A stretch of DNA of 64,000 nucleotides from UMGS1279 sp045536815 (GCA_045536815.1 JAZSOH010000021.1:84547-148546), one strand, 5' to 3'. Positions 50,048-58,785 are shown, counted from the first letter of the stretch. Notes: generated by a model not told the origin, from the letters alone. Numbers and translations are program-made.

Positions 50048-51160
50048 ATGAAAAAAATGAAAATTATTGTTAATCGCGAACTTTTATCTGATGCAGTTGC
50101 AAATTTGCAAAGAGCAGTTACTCCACGTTCTTCTCTTCAAATTTTAGAGGGAATTTTACTTTCTGCTGAGAAAAATAAACTTACCCTTATGGCATATAAT
50201 ATGGAAATTAGTATGAGAAAAGAGCTTCCTATTATTTGCGAAGAAGAGGGAGATATTGTAATAAGCGCCAAAATTCTTTTTGAAATTATTCGTAAGGTTA
50301 AGGGCGAAAATATTGAAATTGTGGTTGACCAAAGAAGTGTTTGCCATATTTCTTCTGGTGTTTCTTCTTTTGATATTATGGGAATGAAGAGTGAAGATTT
50401 TCCTGAAATGCCGAATGTAGCAGAATATAAAACCTTAACCCTTTCAAGTGAACAGCTTAAAAGTATTGTAAGACAAACAGTTTTTGCGGCTTCTCAAATA
50501 GAGGGTACTCGCCCTGTTCTTACAGGTATAAATTTTGAGGTAAAAGGTAAAGAGCTTAAAGCAGTTGCTATTGATGGTAACCGTCTCGCAATCAGAAAAG
50601 AAATGATAAATAATGATACAAATATTGAGTTTATTGTTTCTGCAAGGGCTATTTCAGAAGCGGTTAAAATTATTGGTGAAAAAGAAGAAGACATTATTAT
50701 TAGGGTTGGAACACGTAATATCAGTTTTGATATTGACGGTTATGTTATGACCTCTCGTCTTTTAGAAGGTAAATATATTGAATATTCTCGTTCTATTCCT
50801 GAAAGCTTCACACAGGAAATTAAGGTAAATGTAAATGAAATTATTGAAATTATTGAAAGAATTTCGCTTGTTATTGTAAGCGACCAAACAAAAAGTCCCA
50901 TTCGCTGCAGTTTTGAACAGGATAAGGTTACATTTACCTGTTCCTCTGATATTGGTAGAGCAAAAGATTATCTTAATATTGACCTTAAAGGTAATGATTT
51001 TACAATTGGTTTCAATAGCAGATATCTTATTGATGCGCTTAAGGCTACAGAAAGTGAAGAGGTTTATATAAGATTTAATGGTTCAACCGCCGCCGCAGTA
51101 ATTACTCCTGTCTCGGGCGATGAATATATTTATCTTGTACTTCCTATGATTTTGAAATAA
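50048..51160 (+). CDS. dnaN: DNA polymerase III sliding clamp (beta subunit)
   Basis: About 370 residues forming three repeated clamp domains. The N-terminus KIIVNRELLSDAVANLQRAV aligns with other DnaN proteins; typical pieces are GTRPVLTGINFEV (about 150) and the C-terminal YIYLVLPMILK. The dimer encircles DNA and tethers polymerase. The ATG at 50048 is five bases after AGGATGGG; another ATG at 50057 would start at MKIIVN. TAATGA coupling links it to the S4 gene. Confidence 0.97.
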   Translation: MKKMKIIVNRELLSDAVANLQRAVTPRSSLQILEGILLSAEKNKLTLMAYNMEISMRKELPIICEEEGDIVISAKILFEIIRKVKGENIEIVVDQRSVCHISSGVSSFDIMGMKSEDFPEMPNVAEYKTLTLSSEQLKSIVRQTVFAASQIEGTRPVLTGINFEVKGKELKAVAIDGNRLAIRKEMINNDTNIEFIVSARAISEAVKIIGEKEEDIIIRVGTRNISFDIDGYVMTSRLLEGKYIEYSRSIPESFTQEIKVNVNEIIEIIERISLVIVSDQTKSPIRCSFEQDKVTFTCSSDIGRAKDYLNIDLKGNDFTIGFNSRYLIDALKATESEEVYIRFNGSTAAAVITPVSGDEYIYLVLPMILK

Positions 51161-51369
51161 TGAAAGAGATAAAAATAGTAACAGAATATATAAAGCTTGA
51201 TTCGTTTTTGAAACTTGCCGCCCTAGTTTCAACCGGTGGACATGCAAAAATAGTAATAACCGAAGGTGAAGTTAAGGTAAACGGTGAGGTTTGTACCCAA
51301 AGGGGTAAAAAGCTTAGAGAAAACGATATGGTAGAATTTGAAGGAAAAGAGTATTTAATAGTAAAATGA
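51160..51369 (+). CDS. yaaA: S4-domain protein YaaA
   Basis: A 69-residue S4-type RNA-binding protein: ITEYIKL-like start TEYIKLDSFLKLAALVSTGG, then EGEVKVNGEVCTQRGKKLREND and a VEFEGKEYLIV strand. It lies between dnaN and recF, as in Bacillus, and overlaps both (TAATG and ATGA). Its role is not firmly known; ribosome- or RNA-related function is presumed. Confidence 0.92.
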   Translation: MKEIKIVTEYIKLDSFLKLAALVSTGGHAKIVITEGEVKVNGEVCTQRGKKLRENDMVEFEGKEYLIVK

Positions 51370-52448
51370 TACTTGAAAATATTACTTCAAACGGGTTTCG
51401 AAATCTTTCGGGACTGGACTTTTCTCCCACCGAAAATATGAATGTTATTTTTGGAAACAATGCCGAGGGAAAAACAAATTTATTAGAGGCAATTTGGCTT
51501 TTTTGCGGAGCTAAAAGCTTTAGGGGAGCAAAAGACAAAGAAATGGTAGCTTTCGGCGAGGAAAAAGCGGTTAATACCGCAAATTTTTCCTTAAACGGAA
51601 GAAAAATGGATGCAAAAATTATCATAGACACAAAAAGAAGGGCAGAACTTTTAGGAAAAAAACTTTCTTCCCCCTCTAAGCTTGCGGGTAATTTTTATTG
51701 TCTTACCTTTTCTCCACAGGATTTAAATCTTGTAAATGACGGGCCAAAGGTTAGAAGAAGGTTTTTAGATACCGCAATAGGTCAAATATATCCAATTTAT
51801 AACGAGCTTTTAAGAGAATATTTAAAGGCGGTACTGCAAAGAAACTCAATTTTAAGGGACATAAGATATCATACAGAGCTTGAACATATTTTAGAAGATT
51901 TTGAAGTTTCTCTTGCAAATCTTTCTATAAAAATTATTAAGTATAGAGAAAAATACATTGAAGGACTTGCAAAAATTGCCCCCGAAATATATGACGGAAT
52001 TTCCGGTGGAAGAGAAAATTTAGAAATCAAATATATTTCCGAAATAAATGGTCAGATGTCTGCCGAAGAAGTGCTTAAAAAATATAAAGAAAACCGAAGG
52101 GAAGATATATTTACACAAAGCACGTCGGTAGGCCCTCATAGAGATGATATTTTACTAAGCTTAAATGGAAATTTAGTAAAAGCATTTGGTTCTCAAGGGC
52201 AAAAGAGAAGCGTTGCACTTTCACTTAAGCTTTCTGAGGCAAGGGCACTTAAAAATTTAACGGGAGAAGAGCCTATTGCTCTTTTAGACGACGTTATGAG
52301 TGAGCTTGACACCAAAAGGCAGGATTTTATTTTAAATCATATAAAAAAATGGCAGGTTTTTATAACCTGTTGCGACCCCGCCAATATTTTAGGCCTTAAA
52401 AACGGAAAGGTTTTTAAAATGTCGGGCGGAAAACTTCACGAAATTTAG
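51366..52448 (+). CDS. recF: DNA replication and repair protein RecF
   Basis: A 360-residue SMC-like ATPase that helps load RecA at gaps. Walker A is FGNNAEGKTNLLEAI (about residues 30-44), the signature is near SQGQKRSVALSLKL (about 276-290), and Walker B is PIALLDDVMSELD (about 305). Overlaps the yaaA stop by four bases. Confidence 0.96.
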   Translation: MILENITSNGFRNLSGLDFSPTENMNVIFGNNAEGKTNLLEAIWLFCGAKSFRGAKDKEMVAFGEEKAVNTANFSLNGRKMDAKIIIDTKRRAELLGKKLSSPSKLAGNFYCLTFSPQDLNLVNDGPKVRRRFLDTAIGQIYPIYNELLREYLKAVLQRNSILRDIRYHTELEHILEDFEVSLANLSIKIIKYREKYIEGLAKIAPEIYDGISGGRENLEIKYISEINGQMSAEEVLKKYKENRREDIFTQSTSVGPHRDDILLSLNGNLVKAFGSQGQKRSVALSLKLSEARALKNLTGEEPIALLDDVMSELDTKRQDFILNHIKKWQVFITCCDPANILGLKNGKVFKMSGGKLHEI

Positions 52449-52457
52449 GAGAATTTT

Positions 52458-52724
52458 ATGTACCTGCATTTAGGTCAGGAAACGGTAGTAAGAGAAAAAG
52501 ATATAGTTGGAATTTTTGATATGGACACCTCTACCGTTTCTAAAAGTACAAGAGAATTTTTAAACAAAAAAGAAAAGCAAAAAGAGGTAATAACTGTTGC
52601 TTTTGAGCTTCCAAAAACCTTTGTTTTGGTAAATAAACAAAGGTCTAAAAAAAGTAAGGTTTATATTTCTCAGCTTTCTTCGAGTACTCTTTTAAAAAGA
52701 AAAGGAAGTTTTATTGGTCTTTAA
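52458..52724 (+). CDS. remB: RemB-like DUF370 protein (YaaB)
   Basis: An 88-residue protein starting YLHLGQETVVREKDIVGIFD, the signature of the DUF370/RemB family located between recF and gyrB. In Bacillus, relatives take part in control of biofilm matrix genes. RBS AGGAG precedes the ATG. Length and position are normal. Confidence 0.9.
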   Translation: MYLHLGQETVVREKDIVGIFDMDTSTVSKSTREFLNKKEKQKEVITVAFELPKTFVLVNKQRSKKSKVYISQLSSSTLLKRKGSFIGL

Positions 52725-52769
52725 ACTATTTTAAATTAACTTTTAATCTAAAGAAATGGAGAAAAAAGT

Positions 52770-54707
52770 ATGAATAGCGATATCAACACACCGGTAACCG
52801 AAAATTATGACGAAAGTTCCATACAGGTTTTAGAGGGACTTGAAGCCGTTCGTAAAAGGCCCGGTATGTACATCGGCTCAACAGGAGAAAGGGGCCTTCA
52901 CCACCTTGTTTACGAAATTGTAGACAATGCCATCGACGAAACTCTTGCAGGTTACTGCGATAAAATCACTGTCGACCTTTTAGATGACGGTGTTATTGAA
53001 ATTTCGGATAATGGCCGTGGTATCCCCGTTGGTATAAATCCGCAAAAGGGAATTCCCGCAGTAACTGTTGTATTTACAATTTTGCACGCCGGCGGTAAAT
53101 TTGGCGGAAGCGGATATAAGGTTTCGGGCGGTCTTCACGGCGTTGGTGCCAGTGTTGTTAACGCGCTTTCTTCATGGCTTGAGGTAACGGTTAAAGACGG
53201 TAAAAATATTCATAAACAGCGTTTTGAAAAGGGAAATATCGCAACCGAGCTTGAGGTTATAGGCGATACAACCGAAACAGGTACAACCGTTCGCTTTAAG
53301 CCCGATCCCGATATTTTCACCGACACCACAACCTACGATTATGATACACTTCTTTACAGGCTTAGAGAACAGGCTTTTCTTAACGCAGGTATAAGGGTAG
53401 TTTTAAGTGATAAACGAAGCGGTTTTGACGAAAGACAAGACGACCTTCATTTTGAGGGTGGCATTCGTTCTTATGTTGAATATTTGCTTGAAAAAACCGG
53501 CAAAGAAAGAATAATTGATGACGTTATTTATTTAGAAGGCAAGGAAAAAGATTCTTCTGCAGAAATTGCTCTTCTTTGGACAAATAGCTATAGCAGTAAC
53601 ATAATAAGCTTTGCCAACACAATTCATACTGTAGATGGCGGTACCCACGAAACAGGCTTTAAAACCGCCCTTACAAGAACGGTTAACGATTATGGTCTTC
53701 GCTTTAAAATTTTAAAAGAGAGCGATACAAAGCTTTCAACAGTAGATATTTGCGAGGGTATGATAGCCGTTGTAAGCGTTAAGCTTGTTGACGCGCAGTT
53801 TGAAAGCCAGACTAAAGCAAAGCTTGGTAACACCTCTATCGGCAAGCTTGTTGGTAAGGTAGTAAAAGAAAAGCTAGGCCAGTATTTAGAGGAAAATCCT
53901 TCCGCCGCAAAAATAGTTATGGAAAAATCTATCGCTTCTTCCAATGCCAGAGAGGCGGCACAAAAGGCACTTCAGGCTTCGAGAAGCAAGTCGGCGCTTG
54001 GCGGCAGAACAAGAATGCCCGAAAAGCTTACCGACTGTATTTCAGACGACCCAACAAAGACAGAGCTTTTCATTGTCGAGGGTGATTCTGCAGGTGGTAG
54101 CGCAGTTGAGGGAAGAAACAGTACCTATCAGGCAATACTCCCGCTTTGGGGTAAAATGCTTAACGTTGAAAAGGCAAGGGCAGACAGGGTTTACGGTAAC
54201 GATAAACTTACCCCCGTTATTATAGCACTTGGAACAGGTATTGCCGATAATTTCGATATTGAAAAGCTTCGCTATGATAAAATTGTTATTATGGCCGATG
54301 CTGACGTTGACGGTTCGCATATTCGTACTCTTTTGCTTACATTCTTCTTCAGATATATGCCTGAGCTTATAAACACAGGCCACGTTTATCTTGCACAGCC
54401 GCCCCTTTATAGAATTCAAAAGGGCAAACAGCATTTTGACGTGTTTACCGATGAAGAAAAAGCAAGGCTTGTGGCCGAGCTTGGCGATAACGTTGATGTT
54501 CAGCGATATAAAGGTCTTGGTGAAATGAATCCCGAACAGCTTTGGGAGACAACCCTTGACCCCGAAAGAAGAACAATGCTTCGCGTTACAATAGAAGATG
54601 CAATTTTGGCTGACGCCACCTTTACAATGCTAATGGGTGAAGAGGTTGAGCCTAGAAGACAGTTTATAGAGCAAAACGCTGTGTTTGCTACAGACTTAGA
54701 TATTTAA
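52770..54707 (+). CDS. gyrB: DNA gyrase subunit B
   Basis: A 645-residue ATPase subunit of gyrase. GHKL ATPase motifs: EIVDNAIDE (about 48-56), DNGRGIPV (about 82), GGLHGVGASVVNALS (about 124). The TOPRIM domain has FIVEGDSAGGSA (about 432) and MADADVDGSHIRTL (about 507). Length matches Gram-positive GyrB. RBS AAATGGAG. Fourteen bases separate it from gyrA. Confidence 0.98.
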   Translation: MNSDINTPVTENYDESSIQVLEGLEAVRKRPGMYIGSTGERGLHHLVYEIVDNAIDETLAGYCDKITVDLLDDGVIEISDNGRGIPVGINPQKGIPAVTVVFTILHAGGKFGGSGYKVSGGLHGVGASVVNALSSWLEVTVKDGKNIHKQRFEKGNIATELEVIGDTTETGTTVRFKPDPDIFTDTTTYDYDTLLYRLREQAFLNAGIRVVLSDKRSGFDERQDDLHFEGGIRSYVEYLLEKTGKERIIDDVIYLEGKEKDSSAEIALLWTNSYSSNIISFANTIHTVDGGTHETGFKTALTRTVNDYGLRFKILKESDTKLSTVDICEGMIAVVSVKLVDAQFESQTKAKLGNTSIGKLVGKVVKEKLGQYLEENPSAAKIVMEKSIASSNAREAAQKALQASRSKSALGGRTRMPEKLTDCISDDPTKTELFIVEGDSAGGSAVEGRNSTYQAILPLWGKMLNVEKARADRVYGNDKLTPVIIALGTGIADNFDIEKLRYDKIVIMADADVDGSHIRTLLLTFFFRYMPELINTGHVYLAQPPLYRIQKGKQHFDVFTDEEKARLVAELGDNVDVQRYKGLGEMNPEQLWETTLDPERRTMLRVTIEDAILADATFTMLMGEEVEPRRQFIEQNAVFATDLDI

Positions 54708-54720
54708 GGGAGGGAGAAAA

Positions 54721-57321
54721 ATGGCTAAACAAGAGGCAGTATATTGGCCCGAAAGTGAAAACACTAATATAGTTCCTGTTGAAATTGTTGATGAAGTAAG
54801 AAACAGTATGCTTCAGTACTCTATGTCGGTTTTGGTAGGCCGTGCTCTCCCTGATGTTAGAGACGGACTTAAACCCGTTCATAGAAGAATTCTTTATACT
54901 ATGTACGAAAATGGACTTACTCCTGACAAATCGTACAGAAAATGCGCCGATACCGTTGGTGCGGTGCTTGGTCGTTATCATCCACACGGTGACGCCAGTG
55001 TTTATGATGCGATGGTTAGAATGGCGCAGGATTTTTCTCTACGCTATCCTTTAATTGACGGTCACGGTAACTTCGGTAATATTGACGGCTATCCCGCCGC
55101 CGCTTATAGATATACCGAAAGCAAAATGAACAAGCTTTCCTACAGTATGCTTGACGATATAAAGAAGGATACTGTTGATTTTGCACCCAACTATGATGAC
55201 CGTTTAAAAGAGCCTGAGGTTTTGCCGGTTCGTTTTCCGCAGCTTCTTGTAAATGGCTCTTCGGGTATTGCGGTTGGTATGGCTACCGAAATTCCTCCTC
55301 ATAACTTGGGCGAGGTTATTGATGGAATGTGCCACCTTATCGACAACCCCGATGCCGACCTTTCTGACCTTTGTCAGTATATAAAGGGTCCCGATTTCCC
55401 AACAGGCGGTATTATTATGGGCCGCGCAGGAATTCGTGCCGCTTATGCAACGGGTAGGGGAAAAATAATTGTTCGCGGTAAGGCCGAAATAGAGGAACAG
55501 AAAAACGGCAAGTTCCGTATTGTTATTACCGAAATTCCTTATAAGGTTCGTAAAAAAGACCTTGTTAAGCATATTTATGATTTGGCTGCCGATAAGAAAA
55601 TTGAGGGTATTGACGACGTTGTTGACTACTCCTCAAAGCGCGATGGCGGTATAAAAATTGTTGTTGATATTAAAAAGGACGCTTCACCACAGGTAGTTTT
55701 AAATAAGCTTTATGCTAATACATCGCTTCAAACCACCTTTGGCGCAATTTTACTTGCCATTGTTGGTGGAAAGCCGCAGGTTTTAACCCTTAAAGAGATG
55801 CTTCAAAATTGTATCGACTTCCAGTACGATATAATTTACCGCCGCACTGTTTTTGACAAGAAAAAAGCGGAAGAAAGGGCACATATTTTAGAGGGTCTTA
55901 AGGTTGCGCTTGACTTTATTGATGAGGTTATCGCAATAATCCGCGGCAGTAAAACAATAGCCGAAAGTAAAGAAACCCTGTCTGAACGTTTCGGCCTTGA
56001 CGATATCCAAACCGATGCTATCGTGCAAATGCAGCTCGGTAGACTTGCCGGTATGGAAAAACAAAAGATTTTAGATGAACTAAGCGAAAAGCTTGAGTTT
56101 ATTAAAAATTGTGAAGAAATTTTGGGCAGTAGAGAAAAAATTCTTGAAATTGTTAAAACAGACGCCCTTAATCTTCGCGATAAGTATGCCGACGAAAGAA
56201 GAACCGAGATTTCTGACGTTGCCGGCGAGGTTGATATTGAAGACCTTATCCCGAAAGAACAGTGTGTTCTTACTAAAACTCATAACGGTTATATTAAACG
56301 TATCGCGGCTGACGAGTATGAGACTCAGCACCGCGGCGGAAGAGGCATTAAGGGTATGACCACAAGGGAAGACGACGTCGTTTCTGATATGTTTACCTGC
56401 TTCTCGCACGACTGGGTTATGATGTTCAGTAATTTGGGTAAGGTTTATAGAATGAAGGCCTACGAAATTCCTGAGGGAAGCCGTACCGCAAAGGGTATGA
56501 ATATTATAAATCTACTTCCCCTTGCGGCAGATGAGAAGATTATGACAATTCTTCCGATTCCCGCTATGGAAGAGGGTATGTATGTTTGTATGGGTACCAA
56601 AAACGGTATCATTAAGCGTACTTCTCTTGAAGCCTTTAAGAATATTCGTAAAACCGGCCTTATTGCACTTTCTATCGATGAAGGAGACGAGCTTTGCTTT
56701 GTTCACCTCACAAACGGAAGCTCTAATCTTTTGGTTGCAACCAAAAAAGGTAAGGCAATTAAGTTTAGTGAGAATGACGTTCGCGCTATGGGTAGAACCG
56801 CGAGGGGCGTTCGTTCAATAAAACTTGCCGAGGACGATTACGTTGTTGGAATGGTTGTTTCAAACAGCGAAGACGATAAGGTTTTGACAGTTACCGAAAC
56901 AGGCTATGGCAGAATAAGCAGTATTTCTGATTATCGACTTCAGTCGCGTGGCGGTAAGGGAATTATCAATTATCGTACCGCAAAATACGGCGACGTAGCG
57001 GCAGTTGTTGTTCCGGGCGAGTCAGAAGACCTTATTATGATTTCTTCAAGCGGTGTTATTATAAGAATTTCTCTTGACGAGCTTAGCATATACTCCAGAC
57101 CTGCAAAGGGTGTAAGGGTTATGAGAATGAAGGCCGAAAACGAAGAAAAACTTTTAACTGTTACAACAACGCCTCACGATGAAAACGAGGTTACCGATAC
57201 TCCTGAAGCTCCCGACGCCGATTCGGGCGATGTAGGTGAGGAAGAGGTTTACGACCCCGAGGACGATATCCCCGATGATGAGGCTTTGGAGGAAGAAGCT
57301 TCAGAGGTAGAGGAAAAGTAA
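54721..57321 (+). CDS. gyrA: DNA gyrase subunit A
   Basis: An 866-residue DNA-cleaving subunit. The catalytic Tyr lies in AAYRYTESKM (about residue 123). The quinolone-binding region reads HPHGDASVYDAMVRMAQ, with Ala then Ser where many species have Ser then Ala. The C-terminal beta-pinwheel contains HRGGRGIKGM and the GyrA box relative QSRGGKGI (about 740), then a highly acidic tail of about 45 residues (D/E-rich after TTTPHDENE). RBS GGGAGGG. Last gene of the replication cluster. Confidence 0.98.
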   Translation: MAKQEAVYWPESENTNIVPVEIVDEVRNSMLQYSMSVLVGRALPDVRDGLKPVHRRILYTMYENGLTPDKSYRKCADTVGAVLGRYHPHGDASVYDAMVRMAQDFSLRYPLIDGHGNFGNIDGYPAAAYRYTESKMNKLSYSMLDDIKKDTVDFAPNYDDRLKEPEVLPVRFPQLLVNGSSGIAVGMATEIPPHNLGEVIDGMCHLIDNPDADLSDLCQYIKGPDFPTGGIIMGRAGIRAAYATGRGKIIVRGKAEIEEQKNGKFRIVITEIPYKVRKKDLVKHIYDLAADKKIEGIDDVVDYSSKRDGGIKIVVDIKKDASPQVVLNKLYANTSLQTTFGAILLAIVGGKPQVLTLKEMLQNCIDFQYDIIYRRTVFDKKKAEERAHILEGLKVALDFIDEVIAIIRGSKTIAESKETLSERFGLDDIQTDAIVQMQLGRLAGMEKQKILDELSEKLEFIKNCEEILGSREKILEIVKTDALNLRDKYADERRTEISDVAGEVDIEDLIPKEQCVLTKTHNGYIKRIAADEYETQHRGGRGIKGMTTREDDVVSDMFTCFSHDWVMMFSNLGKVYRMKAYEIPEGSRTAKGMNIINLLPLAADEKIMTILPIPAMEEGMYVCMGTKNGIIKRTSLEAFKNIRKTGLIALSIDEGDELCFVHLTNGSSNLLVATKKGKAIKFSENDVRAMGRTARGVRSIKLAEDDYVVGMVVSNSEDDKVLTVTETGYGRISSISDYRLQSRGGKGIINYRTAKYGDVAAVVVPGESEDLIMISSSGVIIRISLDELSIYSRPAKGVRVMRMKAENEEKLLTVTTTPHDENEVTDTPEAPDADSGDVGEEEVYDPEDDIPDDEALEEEASEVEEK

Positions 57322-57349
57322 GTTCCAAAATTTGTAAGAACTTTATTGG

Positions 57350-57378
57350 TTGACAAATTTTGGGGAGGAATGTATAAT
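57350..57378 (+). promoter_or_regulatory. perfect sigma-A promoter upstream of a small membrane protein
   Basis: TTGACA (57350-57355), 17-base spacer, TATAAT (57373-57378). Both boxes match consensus exactly, suggesting strong expression. Confidence 0.88.
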
Positions 57379-57427
57379 ATCCTTATAACAAAGGGAACTA
57401 TAATAATACTTTTGGAGGTATTTTATT

Positions 57428-57607
57428 ATGAAATTTAGACATTTTGCGTGGATTCTTACCGCACTTGTAGCTGTTGTAGCCATGGCTGCCGGCGTTGCTG
57501 TTATAGTTAACCGTTACCTTGCAAAGAAAAATAAAACCGATTATATCGAGTGTGACTGTGAGGATGACGATTTCGATTTAGATGAAGATTTAGCAGCAGC
57601 TGAATAA
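57428..57607 (+). CDS. small single-pass membrane protein with acidic tail
   Basis: A 59-residue protein, too short for many gene finders. MKFRHFAWIL leads into one transmembrane helix (about residues 7-27), then a basic stop-transfer RYLAKKNKT and an acidic tail with CDC and DDDFDLDEDL. I do not recognise the family. RBS TTGGAGG lies upstream, a perfect promoter precedes it and a terminator follows, so it is very likely a real, well-expressed gene. The tail could bind metal or contact cytosolic partners. Confidence 0.8.
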   Translation: MKFRHFAWILTALVAVVAMAAGVAVIVNRYLAKKNKTDYIECDCEDDDFDLDEDLAAAE

Positions 57608-57611
57608 AAAG

Positions 57612-57656
57612 AAAAACGCTTTGGGAAAGGAAATTCCCCGAAGCGTTTAATTTTTT
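57612..57656 (+). terminator. terminator of the small membrane protein gene
   Basis: AAACGCTT...GGG and CCC..AAGCGTTT form an interrupted stem followed by AATTTTTT, beginning five bases after the stop codon. Confidence 0.8.
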
Positions 57657-57680
57657 AGACACTTTATTTTAAAAACTCGG

Positions 57681-58223
57681 CTATTCTTCAAGATTTTTGC
57701 CTAAAACCCCTGCGGCAACCTGTGTTAGCTTAATTTCACTTTCCGAGGGTAGCATATTTTCTCCCTCTTTAGCTAAAACTGTTACAATTCCTGTAAGGTC
57801 GCCAGAAGAAATTATAGGGGAAGCAACCGAAACAATAAGGTCGTTTCCCTCAAGAGCGTTAAAACCGCTCGATTGCTCGTTTAAAATAAAATTTTTGCGG
57901 TTTTCGGCAAGCTCCTCTAAAGAAGAGGTAAGCCTGCGCTCTAAAACCTCTCTTTTGGGTAGCCCCGCCGCTGCAATGCAGTGGTCTCGGTCGCAAACAA
58001 TAACGGGACGGCCGGTGTTTTTCGCCAAAACGTCACAGTAAACCTCGGCAAGAGTAGTGAGCTCACCCATCGGCGAATATTTTTTAAAAATAACCTCACC
58101 TTCACGGTCGGTAAAAATCTCAAGCGGGTCTCCTTCGCGGATTCGCATTGTCCTTCTGATTTCTTTCGGTATAACCACACGGCCAAGGTCGTCTATTCTA
58201 CGAACTATTCCTGTTGCTTTCAT
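57681..58223 (-). CDS. spoVT: stage V sporulation protein T (AbrB-type regulator)
   Basis: A 180-residue transcription factor. The N-terminal swapped-hairpin AbrB domain reads MKATGIVRRIDDLGRVVIPK and continues EIRRTMRIREGDPLEIF (residues 1-37); the rest is a GAF-like domain (about 55-175). In Bacillus, SpoVT adjusts sigma-G-dependent genes in the forespore. Its leader is interrupted by a small inverted-repeat element that now supplies the ribosome binding site (GGAG, 11 bases from the ATG). The first 11 codons are duplicated at 62058. Confidence 0.95.
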   Translation of the reverse strand: MKATGIVRRIDDLGRVVIPKEIRRTMRIREGDPLEIFTDREGEVIFKKYSPMGELTTLAEVYCDVLAKNTGRPVIVCDRDHCIAAAGLPKREVLERRLTSSLEELAENRKNFILNEQSSGFNALEGNDLIVSVASPIISSGDLTGIVTVLAKEGENMLPSESEIKLTQVAAGVLGKNLEE

Positions 58224-58224
58224 A
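58192..58224. repeat. 33-bp direct repeat, spoVT 5' end (resident copy)
   Basis: Covers spoVT codons 1-10 and one flanking base. It is identical over 33 of 33 bases to 62058-62090. The two copies bracket the restriction-modification genes. Confidence 0.9.
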
Positions 58225-58392
58225 AATATATTAACTCCTCTTTCTTTAAATTAATGAATAATGAAAAATGAATGATGAAGAATGAATAATTAAGGTGTGC
58301 CTTCGGCACATTTTATATCGTCGGCAAAGCCGACACCGAAATTATTCACTATTCATTATTCACTATTCACTCGCAAGGCGCCGCCTTGCGCC
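58225..58392. mobile_element. 168-bp inverted-repeat element in the spoVT leader
   Basis: The element is bordered by a 15-bp direct repeat CCTGTTGCTTTCATA (58210-58224 and 58393-58407). Inside, GAATAATGAAAAATGAATGATGAAG on the left faces AATTATTCACTATTCATTATTC on the right as an imperfect inverted repeat (sequences given in part). Hairpins GTGCCTTCGGCAC and CGCAAGGCG-C-CGCCTTGCG follow. It shares TGAATAATGAA-type words with the repeats at 25759 and 27581. It looks like a non-autonomous mobile element that separates spoVT from its original leader. Confidence 0.7.
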
Positions 58393-58470
58393 CCTGTTGC
58401 TTTCATATATAAATCTCCTTTAATTTCAAATCGTGATACTATTATTTGTGATTGAAGGGAATTTATACTT
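58393..58470. repeat. displaced spoVT leader fragment
   Basis: 58393-58420 matches 62076-62103 exactly over 28 bases (start codon region, GGAG ribosome binding site on the minus strand). 58421-58466 resembles 62165-62218 with scattered differences. It is the original spoVT upstream region. On the minus strand GTATA-N15-CAAATA is kept in both copies and may be a sporulation-type promoter. Confidence 0.75.
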
Positions 58471-58487
58471 AGTCTTTTACATTTTGC

Positions 58488-58530
58488 TATGTCAAATATA
58501 TTTTACATTTTGTAAAATATATTTGACATA
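58488..58530. promoter_or_regulatory. 43-bp palindromic operator of the controller gene
   Basis: Perfect 19-base arms (TATGTCAAATATATTTTAC, 58488-58506, and its inverse 58512-58530) around a 5-base centre. The right arm contains the -35 TTGACA of the downstream promoter, so the bound regulator would control transcription of the R-M operon. Confidence 0.8.
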
Positions 58531-58551
58531 AGCTAAAGTTTTTGATAGAAT
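58523..58551 (+). promoter_or_regulatory. promoter of the restriction-modification operon
   Basis: TTGACA (58523-58528), 17-base spacer, TAGAAT (58546-58551), 33 bases ahead of the controller gene start. Confidence 0.75.
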
Positions 58552-58583
58552 AAAAACAGAATTATTGAAAGGAGATGTCAACG

Positions 58584-58784
58584 GTGGACAAAAAGCGAAA
58601 ATTTAAATCTGCGCGTGATTTATGCGGTTTAACACAAGACGGGCTTGCCAAAGCCGTTGGAGTCTCCCGACAAACAATAGTCAGCATAGAAAAAGGTGGG
58701 GGTAATCCCTCGCTTGACCTATGCAAAAGAATTTGCAAAACATTAAATACAACCTTAGATGAATTATTCGGGGAGGAACAATAA
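58584..58784 (+). CDS. XRE-type controller (C protein-like) of the R-M system
   Basis: A 66-residue HTH protein: ARDLCGLTQDGLAKAVGVSR (about residues 11-30) and QTIVSIEKGGGNPSLDLCKR form the Cro/CI-type domain; it ends LDELFGEEQ. Size, position as first gene and the palindromic operator over its own promoter fit a controller protein that times restriction after methylation. A general YdeI/Xre-like repressor is an alternative. GTG 58584 is preferred since GGAG lies nine bases ahead; the ATG at 58575 directly abuts the RBS. Stops one base before the methylase gene start. Confidence 0.8.
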   Translation: MDKKRKFKSARDLCGLTQDGLAKAVGVSRQTIVSIEKGGGNPSLDLCKRICKTLNTTLDELFGEEQ

Positions 58785-58785
58785 A

